From assembly GCF_018320785.1 (NCBI RefSeq), contig NC_054868.1:48808874-48872873 (forward strand): a stretch of DNA of 64,000 nt. The letters run 5' to 3'. The position numbers and the translations under genes are program-made. This DNA comes from Cheilinus undulatus. Its lineage: Eukaryota; Chordata; Actinopteri; Labriformes; Labridae. Positions 53,526-64,000 of the stretch are shown here, piece by piece. Position 1 is the stretch's first letter. Every line of letters starts with the position of its first letter. The notes beneath the pieces are model-generated. The model saw nothing but the letters and a program-made list of their open reading frames with translations. It searched no databases and was not told the DNA's origin.

Positions 53526-54099
53526 AAACATACATAGCTCCTGAGTGAATGACTGCTGTAATTATCTAGTGCAGACATATTTTGTCTTTGTTTTTTGTTT
53601 TGTTTTTTCTTAACAGTTGTAAAAGTGTGTGAAATGCACACTCATGCAGTAATAATGCGCTAGAGAAAACACTCCAATCAGCTATGGCAGATTGAGGAGT
53701 TGGTTATTTCTTGTAGATTTAATTTATTTTAGTAATTTTTCAGTGTTTATTACTTGTAATGTGCTTTAAAGAAAACCTTGCTGCATTTTTTTATTTACAT
53801 TTTAACACAAAGAAATTTGAATTTAGATTTGTTTATATGAAAAATGTCTAAATTCACCTACTGCAAACTACAAAAGAAACAATTTGTGTTTTAAGAGTCA
53901 ATGGAAAACAGATTTTAAAATGTTTTATTATTTTCTTATTCTCATAGACAGCATTTCCTTTAATCCATATTCTGTCCCTGTTTTAAAAGGAGTACATCTT
54001 TGAATAAATAAAGTGGGTAACTGAAATCAACAGGAGTAACAATTTTGTTAAATTTTGTTCCTGCAGAGTTTGCATCTTTTCTCGGGGCATTTTATTTTA

Positions 54100-55085
54100 T
54101 GGGGCTTCCTAAAAAAAAAGAGAAAAAAAAAAAAAAAGCCAAAAATCGATATCCCGATATATATAGTCCTCCATTCAGGCTCACAGCTGTGATTACATTA
54201 GTCAATTATCTGTGCTGATGAACGCTGGAGCAGTTTCTGACAAGTTCATGACACGAGAGCGTCTTTAGACCTTATTCAAGAAGTTCTCCTGTGTGATCAT
54301 GGGGGAAAAATCTCATCTGGAGGCGGGAACATTTTAACTCCTCATTGTCAGTGTTTAGAACTGTAAGGCTCCATTGTTGTGGAGAAGTGGATCACATCTG
54401 CCCGCTGCTGGACCATCTTCTCTCTGACGTGTACGACTCTGGCAGGAAGTTTTCAACAAAATGTTGGCACCCAGGCAAATCTTGTATTCTGGGTTAAATG
54501 TCTTTATGAGATTTTTTAAATCCTGGCTTTTCAACAACACTGGGCTCATGTCTTTAGCAGCGTGTTGTGTTACTGCTGCCGTTGTCTCAGTCATCTTGTG
54601 GCGTATTTCAATGATTACCACGTGAGTTTGACTTCTTCCTTTTCAAAGCTGAACGAATGCTCAATGCTGCAGATCCAGCGCTGATTCTCATTTTCCGTCT
54701 TAAAAGGCATCTAACTAGCCGCTAACTCGCCACGCTGCTCTGTTTACCTTCTTCTCCCTTGCTTCTCTCACCACTGATATAAAAAAAAAAAAAAAACAAA
54801 CGCATGTGCAGGAGTTTTCTGGATGGGTGGAAGAGAAAAAGACAGCTCTCTGCTGTGAGAGATGCATTCAGGGACAATGGGAGCAGCAATAGTCCGGCAA
54901 GAAATGCACCATGGCGGCTCAAAACTTCCACATAATTTATACTCAGATATTCGCAATATAGTCGTTTTAACGACACGCTACATTCACAGAGTGAGGGCGA
55001 ACATGTAGCACCAGAATCTATTTGTGGTGGACCTAATTTATTTGTGGCGGTCCACCACAAATAAATGAATGTATGGGAAACACTG
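54100..55085. mobile_element. DNA transposon remnant between D and E
   Basis: The right end reads TCCACCACAAATAAATGAATG then TATGGGAAACACTG, a hAT-type terminus (CAGTGTTTCCCATAC inverted). Beyond it homology to the gene B flank resumes at TTTTGAGGAAAAGAACAAG. The left end is not resolved, and no intact frame was seen. Confidence 0.45.
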
Positions 55086-55808
55086 TATTTTGAGGAAAAG
55101 AACAAGAAAATGAAGGAGTTGCTTGAAGAGATTTTTTATGGTACTTGGGGGTGTTGATGACAGGCCAGGGGCAATATGTTTGTTAGAAATGCATGAGAAA
55201 GTGATTTTTGTATAATATGTGCCCTTTAAATGCTGTAACTACAATAATGCAGCAGCAACTCTATTTTTATGTGTACTTTTGCTGGCAATGTACAACGTAA
55301 ACAGAATGTATTATAATGTGTTCTATAAAATCCAATAAAAATTGAAATCCCACGTCATGTTCATGTCTGCCTTAAATTAATCTCAAACTATATTGTCCAG
55401 TTTGTTAGGCTGTTTTACAGACACAAGTCAGACTAACATGTTTTCAAGCATTTTAAAGTCCATTTTGAGTCAGACTAACAACATAATTCAACTTTCCTAA
55501 CTGCATATAAACACACTTACTGGCAGTCACACAAACACTTGACTTTGGCACAGGAGTGGATGCATCCTGTGTCTTTACTGCTGTATTTCAGCCAGGCACA
55601 ATAAAGTTATTACCAGTTACTGAAGTCAGGTGTTTAACATGAAATAAATCAGTGCACTATCCCACACGCTGCACATGTCATGAATACCAAATATTCACAA
55701 CCCATTAGCAACCAATAAGTGCTGAATTTACCTGGATACCACCAAGCCCTTTAGAGGTGTTAAAATTGGTGCTCACAGCACATCTGGTGCATCATCAATT
55801 CATTCCAT

Positions 55809-56290
55809 TAAAGGTCACATTTGAGCAAAAACACTTATTCAGGCTTTTCTAGCAAAAATATGTGCCCCCACCCTGTCTAAAATCCCTCCAAGAATCAGAA
55901 ATGTGCCCCCCCACCCCACCCCCCCTCCACATTTCAGAAAATGTGTGCTAAACCAAGACATCCTCAGATTTTCCCATCATGATATCATGTGGAGGAGTTA
56001 GCCCCGCCCCCCAGGTTCAGTTGGCCCTTCCCACCTGGAAGAAAATTCAACACTCCTCTCGTGATCCTGAGCCACATCCATTAAGCCAAATCCTTTTTCT
56101 GACAGGGGCGGAGTCAGACAGCTCATTACAGTTTAAAGCCACAGACAGAAACAGCTCATTCTGAGCAGGGCTGAAACAGAGGGGTTTTTTAGACATACAA
56201 AAATCCAATACTGGAGTGCATTTTTAAGCAACAAACTTCACAGGCATGTTTTGGGGACCTCTGAGACCAATATAAACTTGTCTCAAAAGA
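55809..56290 (+). repeat. Dispersed repeat (AAGGTCACATTTGAGC...ATATGTGCCCC type)
   Basis: It begins AAGGTCACATTTGAGCAAAA and continues AGGCTTTTCTAGCAAAAATA then TGTGCCCCC. Inverted fragments of the same family are at 39,465-39,535 and 55,160-55,225. I recognise the phrases from a common teleost repeat containing GGGGCGGAGTCAGACAGCTC. The family name is not assigned. Confidence 0.55.
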
Positions 56291-56615
56291 GTAAAACAAG
56301 TGACCTTAACCTGCTTAATGGGCTGCTGTAGAGCTGAAGTAGGTAATTCTGGCACAAGCTCACCAACTTCCAAGCTGCATGGAGGATGAAGAAGGTCTTG
56401 AAGGAAACAGACATCTCCAGCAACACTTGTAATGCAGAGGACATCTTTATTAGACCGATGCATTTCGGCTTGTAGCCTTCATCAGGGTCATCCTGCTGTA
56501 GTCATGCTGAAGTGTGGCGCCCACTGGAGGTAGCATGAACAGTAAAATGAGCCCAAACAAACTTGGAGAAAAAGGTGAGTACCGTACAGAAGGGAAATAG
56601 GGTAAGCATAACAAA

Positions 56616-56629
56616 TCAGGAAGGAAGTT
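56616..56629 (+). promoter_or_regulatory. Conserved GGAAGGAAGTT block upstream of gene E
   Basis: TCAGGAAGGAAGTT lies 205 bp before the start codon. Candidate ETS/PU.1 site shared by the array. Confidence 0.4.
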
Positions 56630-56820
56630 GGGAGTTTTTTGTTTTGTCGATGCTCATCTGCAACACTTTTCTCTTCATGGTGAACATTCTGAGACGAGTG
56701 ACTATGAGGTCTGAGAGCTGACGTATGATTTGGATGATCTTGTATGAGTCAAGCTGTTGAAAGGAGACTGATAGAAACATTTTTTAGTCTCTGGTTAGAA
56801 GCTGAAGGACTACAGCAGCC

Positions 56821-59800
56821 ATGATCACAGCAGAAACTGGATGTGTGTTTATGGGACTCATCGTGTATATCTCAGGTATGTACAACATGTAGAGCAGTGG
56901 TGTTCAGCCTTATTCTACCAAAGAGCCACATTGTCTAGAAAAAATTTTAGCGAGAGCCACAATCCAAACCTGGAATGTAAGATAGATAATAGATCAGTTA
57001 GTCTGTAGTTGAAATGAAATAAAACAGTGGACTGGTGGATAATTATGAGGTTAATGGGATGCAAATGTCTGTATAGAGTCAGAAGAACCAATGTCACTGA
57101 TAATGACCATATATTTATTTTATATATCACTGATATCAGGCTAAAACCTTGTATCTCAATTTTTCATGATCTTAATTTGTTTTTATATATATTATATTTA
57201 TATCATTTTATAAATTATAACTTTTCATTCCCTGAAAAGTGGTCATTTTGGAGATACCAATCTTTGGCCCAACAACAGCATTATGAAAGTTCCACCTGGC
57301 CAAAAGATTTTTTAAGACATTAGAATGTGCTGAGTTTGAGCTCTGAGATGCTTTTCAAAGAAAATGATGAATGATGGTTGGATATTTAGGTATTTATATC
57401 TCACACTAGGGCTTTTACTGGAGTTCTGTGACTTTATTAACATAACAGAGATGAAAAAACTTTCACTAGATTGAATTAATGGAGGCCAATTGTATTTCAC
57501 TAAATGCTAATCCATTGAACCTCTAGGTGGTGTGCACATTCAAACACAAGGATCCAGAAATCAGATTAACCATTTGTTGAAGATGAAGGGATGAAAGGAT
57601 GGATGAATGGATGGATGATTTTCTGTACAAAACAGAACAAATCAATACATTGCCACGCATTTCACTATTAAATGAAAGCTAACAGGATTTAACTTACATT
57701 AATTTATGCATCCATTATATTAAACAAGGAGTGAGGAATTACTTCAACTTCCTGTTAAACAAATTAGTACACTGTGTCAAAATAAACTGTTCTCTTTAAA
57801 CTTGGGTAGAAAATTTACTCACTCATATGTGTCCTTTAAATTAAACAAACAGTTCTAGGTCTATAGGGGTCTTCTTTGTGGTTTCAGTGGTCAAAACAAA
57901 CTTCCACCTTTGGTGAAAGTGACAAACATAATTAAAAGGATGCACTTTTTGGCAAACAAAATAAAAAGTGGGATAATTAATCAAACAAACTTACTTCAGT
58001 GCTGTGGCAGCATGGACAGAGCAGGTTCCAGAACAAAGGCAAGGCAATAACCACACCCATCTCTTATATAACCTCTTGCGGCTCCTCCTCCCTGCTCTAC
58101 CATGATTGTCTCAGTAGGATTGAGGATTTGAGATTTTTAACAGAGATCATTTCTAATTTTTTCCACTCATTATTAATTCTTTAAAGGGGGGAGGGGCCTC
58201 ATGTTGGTCTTTGCCCTGGGCCTCCAAATGACTAAAGCCAGCCCTGCCTCACATCTGCAGCTCTCCAGACACATCGTTTCACCCTGCCTCATTTTGCTCT
58301 TTTGACAATATTTATGATCATTAGTGCATTAAAGATCAAATAAAACACCGACGTTTGGACAACTTTCACTAGATATTAGATATTACATTATCTCCATGTG
58401 TGATCCGTGTTTGTTATGCTCATTGATGATGCGCATCGGCATAACTGTCATAAGATATGGGTGTGGGAGAGCATCAGCAGGATGTGGCTGGAGAAAAAGT
58501 TAAAACGAGGAAATGTGAAGCTTCAGTTTGAACATAAGACAGCAGACCTCAATGCAGAGGTTGCACTGGACTTTTTTTTGTTCTCTGTCACTCCTTTAAA
58601 ATCCCGCTGGATCCATCCTGACACAGAGCTTCATACAGCACACACTCATGCGTCATAGCGCTGAGACAAGCTGGAGAGATGGAGAACAACTTCTTAATTC
58701 TGTCTCTGTTATAACCTGTGAGTAGGCTACAAACGTATGCCTTTATCTGTTAGATTTCCATGACTGATATCATGGAAACTAAGGTGTTAAAGTGAGGTTT
58801 CAGAGAGAGACAGAGAGAGAGAGAGAGGACGGGGGTGAGCGAGCAAGAGAGAATAAAGCAACAGGCGCTGATCTGAATCATCCACCCATCTCTTTGTTAT
58901 ATTTCCATGGTTGATATCCACATGATAAAAGAGAAAACTTTGGTGTGTAAAGAGAGGTTTGGTGGTGAGCAAATGAGGTGGAAGCAGCGGGAACTGTTTT
59001 GATTCATCAGTCACCTTGGACACATACAAAATTTTGTATAAAAAACCTGTTACAAAAAAAAAAAAAAATAGACTAAATAACCTCCTTGATAGTCCATGTG
59101 TGCTAAATGGAAAAGGTGCATCTGTCTGTGTGTGCGCTGAGATGCAGGCTCATCCTCATCATTCCAGTCCGTCAAAATGACGGAGAGCCTTCAAAATTCT
59201 CCGTCATCCTTCAAAAACATCCGTCAGTGACGGAAAATATTCGGTTAACGCGACCTCTGCCTCAATGAATGAGCTTACTGAAGACGCACCACCTACAGAC
59301 TTCCTCTGCTGTCTTTACACACGCTCCTCCATTGAGCGCATCCGACAGTAATGATATAGGGATTTAAAATAATAATCATTTAAATTTGGAAGTTAAAGCC
59401 TGTCGTCTTCATGTGGGAAGCAGATTTATTGATGTGACTTACCATGAATCTTTACTGATGAAAGTGTTTACCTTCATAAAGGTTTTTAGTTAAAGGGGTT
59501 TTTTTCAAGTAAGCCTTAACAGAGCCAACTGGTCACTAAAGAGCCACATGGGGCTCGTGAGCCGCGGGTTGAGTATCACTGATGTAGAGTATTAGAGTAG
59601 ATCTGATAACTTACTGCCATTCAATATGAAAAAATAAAAGTTGAAGGTCATCTCTCAAAATTGCCAATTATATAGAACTCATTTTTATTTAAAAATGTTT
59701 GCATATTTTGCACACAAGCTCAATCCAAAATGAAATAAACCTGTACAAATTTGTTTCTTCTTTTCAGGGGTGCTGGGATCAGAACACACCTGTGCTCTAA

Positions 59801-62800
59801 AAGGTTCAACAGTCAATCTCCCCTGCACAACCAAAAACAACAAGGCAAACATGAGATGGTACACTCTACAATGGAATAGAAGTAAGATGCAATTGAATAA
59901 CATCTCTGCAGATGGAAATCATGTCATTAACATTCACAACATTTCTGAAGAGAATCATCCAACTCTGACAATCAATGATGTGAGAGAAAGTGATGAAAAG
60001 AATTACTGCTGTACGGAGAATGCTGAACAAACTGATGCCTGCTTTTACAACTATATTCAGCTCCATGTTGAAGGTACACTCCTGTCACTAATGAACTGCT
60101 ATAAGCATCCAATCTGTATTCAATCTTGCATTATCATGTCAGTCCTGCAGGTAAAGGTGATTCCTGCCACAGATGGACAGAAGGTAACACTGATGTGTGG
60201 CACCAGCTGTCCTCTGACTGAAAGCCCTTCAGCCTACATCTGGTACAAGAACGGAGAGTTCCTCTATGAGGACTGGTCTCCCTGGTACCAAGAGCTGGTC
60301 AGCAGTGACAAAGCAGTCAGATACTCTTGTGCTGTCAAAGGCAACGAGGATTTTAGAGCACCTGAAGTCTCTGTGGGTGAGTGAAAACTTAAGATGATGG
60401 AAAACTCACATAGACATTGTTGAATTTTCTTTCATTGGCACAGCTGCGGGAGTTTGCATGTTCTCCCCGTGCATGCGTGCAGGGGCATAGCTAGGGATTT
60501 AGGGCTCCTAGGTAGAATATTACACAGGGCTCCCCTTACCTGGCTAGCAAAGCAAAAAATTGCACCATTTTTACAAATATATATATGCATTTTGATGTAT
60601 TTTTTAGCCATAATTTCCCATTTTATAAGATTTTTTTTTTTTTACTGTGGCTAAATTAAATTTACTTGCATTATTTGGTAGTGCTGGACCACACTATTTG
60701 GACATTTTTAAGAGAGGGGCCCCCCAGAATTGTATATTACTCTATTTGATGCAAATTTCAGTCTGTTGGCTGATTCATTTAGTCACTTTTGATACAATAA
60801 TGAAACTAATAATTAAGAAAGATTAAATAAAAAATACTTTTCATTGTTGGCATATTTACACCACTTAAAAAAGAAAAATGTGGAAGTAAGGAAATAAATA
60901 AAGAAATCCAAAGTCATAATTGTAATATTAAAATTTAAAATTACAAGGTAAAAAATCATAATTAAAAGATACAAAGTTGAAACTATGAGATAAAAAGTCA
61001 TTTAGTCAATTACCCTTTTTTTTCAAGAACTGTTGTACTTTCACATTTTTTTCTTTTTTATTTGACCCAAATAGGCTTCCATACAGACATCTCAAGGGCC
61101 CCTCTCTACTGTGGGCCCGGGGAATCAGTATCCTTTTTCTCCCCTGGTGCTACACCCAGCGTTTCCGCTAGCCTTTTTTGTCTCCGGTCAAAATGACCGG
61201 CAGCCCTCAAAAATTCCGGCCAGCAATTTAGAACAACTACCGGACATTTGCTTTAACATTATTTTGCTGCATTAACAGCAGCAAAACACATAAATCTGAT
61301 CTTCTGTGATACATTGATACATACAAGTCTGCGCTAAACGGGACTGAGGACACATTTTTTATTTCCAGACCTGACCCAAAACCGAGACAGAAACCAAGCC
61401 GATAGTAAACCTGAGTAATTATTACTCTGTTATTACGGACACATGATTAGAATTTTCTTTTGTGTAAGTGGTTTAAAATATCAAAATAAAGGCTGCACAC
61501 GTTTCCTTACACACGCAGTCAGTTACACTTATATGCCCATGCTAAACTCATCAACAACAACAGTTAGCTTAACGTCAGCACCGTTAGCCTGTTAGCAACT
61601 TGACAATCATAACTTTGCAGCTTATAACAGCCAAATACCATCCTCCACCAGCATCCAAACATAACTCCCCAGTGCTCTGTTAACTGGACACTGCGTTAGA
61701 ACTCTACATTTCAAATGAAAAATGAGTCTTACCGTCAGTTGCTAATATCAGTCCTCTTGATGATATCACTGTAGCATCTGCTAAACCAGTAAATCCAACC
61801 ATCCTGGTTTATTTGGACTAGTCCCGAAAAAACAAAAGCTCCACAGCAGATAACCCGGTCCAGTCCTCCTCTCATTAACGGCTTATCCAAGACTACTTCT
61901 GATAATTAGCCGGCATAGGCCTCTCTCTCTCTGCTGCTGCATCAGTGTTTCAGAAGCTCAGCTATATAGTTCCCTTTGTTTCAGCCTCTTCATTACTCAC
62001 AGCGATGACTAACTCAAAATCCCTCCATACTGCTGATGATATTAAGCCTTTGGTTAACCAGGAAAACCTCACTGGGACTAAAGTTCTGTTTTATGAGAAA
62101 GCTCTGGTCAAACTTTCCCACTTTCCCTGCATAGTCCCCAGGAATACTGAGCATGCGCAGAGAGATAGGGTTGCTTTGATGTCACCGTGCATACATAATT
62201 AGCCATGTGCTTGCCGTCTGAGGAGATAAACAACCCCAGCACCGCAGGACAGTAGATGTAGTCAGATCAGGCAACTCTAAGTTTATATTAACGCATTCTC
62301 ACAACATATCTTCTAGGTTACACAAATGCAAGTATTCAGTATTTACTTATCTGGTCATTTGCATGTTTTCTGCTGGACATTTTGACCGGTTATGTTTTTA
62401 TCTGCCGGATTCCGCCCTTTTTACCGGCCAATGACCGGTAATTGCCGGCTAACGGAAACTCAGGCTACACCCATGCATGTGTGGGTTCTCTCCAGGTTCT
62501 CCGGCTTCCTCCCACCACCAATTAACCTAATGCTCGTTAGGTTAATTGGTGACTCTAAATTGCCTGTAGGTGTGAATGTGAGCATGCCTGGTTGTCTGTC
62601 TCTATATGTCAGTCTGACTGGCGACCAGTCCAGGGTGTATCCCGCCTCTTGCCTAATGACAGCAGGGATAGGCTCCAGCACCCCTGCGAACCCAAAATGG
62701 GATAAGTGGTAAAGAAAACGGATGGATTGATGGCACCACTGCCTTTAAAATCTTGCCATGATACACAACAACACTTTAAGTACCATGCATTATAATGTAT

Positions 62801-63392
62801 ACACAAGCCAAAGTAATGCATCTTTATTACTGTCCAGATTCTGTAACATCGACCTGCTTTAGTGTGACCTACGCAAAAGGGAAAACCTGCTTATATAAGC
62901 AGACATCAGTGGATGAGCCCTGCTCCATCACATACCCCAGAGGTGAACTTTGCTGAAACCCACAGACCTTTAAACTCCATACATCTGATTCCTCTTTATC
63001 TTAAAATATCAGTTAACCTCACTTATTATCATCTTTAACATTAATTTAACACAACTGAAACTAAAGTAAATATGAAACCATGTCTGTTATTAGTACATTC
63101 AACTGTGCACACTTTTATTGTAGACTGTGAAATGCCACTGTTAACAGCTGAGAATGTATCTTCCATATTCCAACAGAATTAACTGTTCAAAAGACTTTAG
63201 CAGGAAGCAAAGTCATGCTGACATGTGACACCAGCTGTCCTCTGAATGACTCTGAAACGTCCTACAGCTGGTACAGAGATGGGAAAGACAATCCATTTTT
63301 TAGGGATCAGAGTTTTTATCTTGATGTTCACACTGGCGGCAAATTTACCTGTGCTGTGAAAAGCAACAAGGATTTGATCTCTGCTGAAACCT
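56821..63392 (+). CDS. Receptor E: CD22/Siglec-like receptor, 3' part outside the window
   Basis: Five exons are present: 56821-56875, 59768-60073, 60143-60376, 62838-62942, 63177-63392 (305 residues so far). The signal peptide is nearly identical to that of C. The V-like domain has NLPC and MRWY, and NYCC in place of YYCC, with a distinct loop. The C2-like exon 3 is almost identical to B. The half V exon keeps its three Cys. Exon 5 is C2-like ([14 protein letters not shown]) and closest to C. Exons 6 to 9 should lie to the right. Intron 1 carries a 2.7-kb hAT element and intron 3 a nest of elements. Intron 2 is only 69 bp, a multiple of three and free of stops. Confidence 0.85.
56895..59581. 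mobile_element. 2.7-kb hAT element in intron 1 of gene E
   Basis: The termini CAGTGGTGTTCAGCC and GGGTTGAGTATCACTG are inverted repeats. An exact 8-bp duplication ATGTAGAG flanks it (56,887-56,894 and 59,582-59,589). Removing it leaves a 197-bp intron, close to the 199 bp in gene C. Inside are GAGCCACAT words near both ends and CCGTCAAAATGACGG-type words near 59,170. No intact transposase frame is seen. Confidence 0.93.
60480..62475. mobile_element. Outer hAT-like element within the split repeat
   Basis: The ends CAGGGGCATAGC and GCTACACCCATG are inverted (9 of 12 matching). The flanking words CATGCGTG and CATGTGTG differ at one base, as for an old 8-bp duplication. It is itself interrupted at 61,157. 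Confidence 0.7.
61157..62463. mobile_element. Inner hAT element
   Basis: The ends CAGCGTTTCCGCTAGCC and GGCTAACGGAAACTCAG are inverted repeats. An exact 8-bp duplication GCTACACC flanks it (61,149-61,156 and 62,464-62,471). Subterminal ACCGG words repeat at both ends. A short open frame at 61,945-62,202 has no recognised domain. Confidence 0.92.
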
Positions 63393-63497
63393 GTGAGTAG
63401 AAACTGATCTAATTTGGTTGATTTCTCCGGCCAAAACTTTTGTGCTGTTTTCTAGCATAATATGTGACCCATATGTAGCACTCCGGTTGCCTGCATG

Positions 63498-64000
63498 GTA
63501 GGGGTGAAACGGTTTACACAGATCATGCCTTTGTTTGAAACATATATTTGAATCAATAAATCCTTTGCTCCATCTAGTGTTATTTAGAACTATCAGTAGT
63601 AGTTGGTACAGCCTGTGATAAATTAAGCAAGAGAGAAAAAGTCGAAAACGAATAAAACATGGAAAATGAAATCAACACGGAAAACAACCTAATATTTCCA
63701 CATTAAAAAAATAAATACAAATGAATACAGCATAAAATGCAAATTAAAATGCATTGTTTTTAGAGCAATTTATCATATTTACGATGTACAAAGTGTGCTG
63801 TTGCTATGTTTTTAATAAAATTCCACCACAGTAATTACTTGCGCTAAATCCTGACTCATGTTTGGAAGTGAAGGATCACAGACTCATTCAAACACAGGTA
63901 GGGGCGCTGATGTCAGTGTTTTATGCTTCCTCAGGTCTTTGAATAGTCTTTAAAATGTATTAGCAGCAGTAATGTATTCCAGCCTATCTGCTTTCACATA
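63498..64000. mobile_element. Left part of a hAT-like element, cut by the window edge
   Basis: Starting near TAGGGGTGAAACGG, the sequence resembles the element in gene D intron 2 (shared words CTAGTGTTATTTAGAA and TTAGAGCAATT). Its right end lies outside the window. It is in intron 5 of gene E. Confidence 0.5.

Larger units (their letters stand above)
53526..56615. other. Intergenic region D-E
   Basis: It contains the 3' flank of D (possible AATAAA at 54,003-54,008), transposon remnants, and from about 55,350 the upstream block shared with gene C. No other gene is supported. Confidence 0.5.
60450..62735 (+). repeat. LINE-tail-like repeat in intron 3 of gene E, split by hAT insertions
   Basis: The left piece (GAGTTTGCATGTTCTCCCC, to 60,479) and right piece (from 62,476: GTGGGTTCTCTCCAGG ... 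GGATGGATTGATGG) join to form the dispersed repeat also at 17,495-17,760. The interruption is the nested hAT pair. Confidence 0.65.

Noticed and set aside
62392-62712. 106-codon open frame in gene E intron 3
   Set aside because: It spans the junction of a hAT terminus and a dispersed retrotransposon-tail repeat, so it is a chance frame.

Overview
The window looks like a stretch of a ray-finned (teleost) fish chromosome. Its genes are split into many small exons with GT-AG introns, it is A/T-rich, and it is packed with fish-type DNA transposons (hAT-like elements with 8-bp target duplications, Tc1-like transposase remnants) and tRNA-derived SINEs. No rRNA, intact tRNA, CRISPR or bacterial features were seen.

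Positions 1 to about 18,000 are gene-poor. They hold interspersed repeats, one hAT-like element filled with a TTTTGCCA-type minisatellite (7,087-8,088), a hairpin (13,416-13,446), and two weak candidate exons of unknown genes (about 5,508-5,696 minus; 15,347-15,461 plus).

Positions about 18,000-64,000 hold a head-to-tail array of five plus-strand paralogues of an immunoglobulin-superfamily receptor, called here A (20,515-27,107), B (33,044-38,189), C (40,483-45,721), D (47,526-53,525) and E (56,821 to beyond the window). They resemble the teleost CD22-like/Siglec-like receptors. Each complete copy has nine exons: signal peptide; a V-like Ig domain; a C2-like Ig domain; a 35-residue half-V exon; a C2-like domain; a V-like domain lacking the usual cysteines; a C2-like domain plus transmembrane helix; and two cytoplasmic-tail exons with tyrosine motifs. 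All extracellular exons have phase 1 boundaries, so they can be skipped or shuffled in frame.

The copies differ in ways that suggest functional divergence. D is intact and has two consensus ITIMs. B has the same tail, but its exon 6 splice donor has been destroyed by a repeat insertion, so read-through would give a soluble protein. C has lost the exon 8 donor and has frameshifting deletions in exon 9, so its tail has no tyrosine. A has tyrosine motifs but no strict ITIM. E runs off the right edge. The membrane-distal V-like domain varies strongly in sequence and length, while the next domain is nearly identical between copies.

A to E are mosaics. A, B and D share one type of 5' end and C and E another; A and C share one type of 3' end and B and D another. 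This suggests tandem duplication of a two-gene unit plus unequal exchange. Intergenic and intronic space is filled by transposons, several with exact target duplications that the sister copies confirm as empty sites. All five genes keep a GGAAGGAAG block about 200-240 bp before the start codon, a plausible ETS/PU.1 site.
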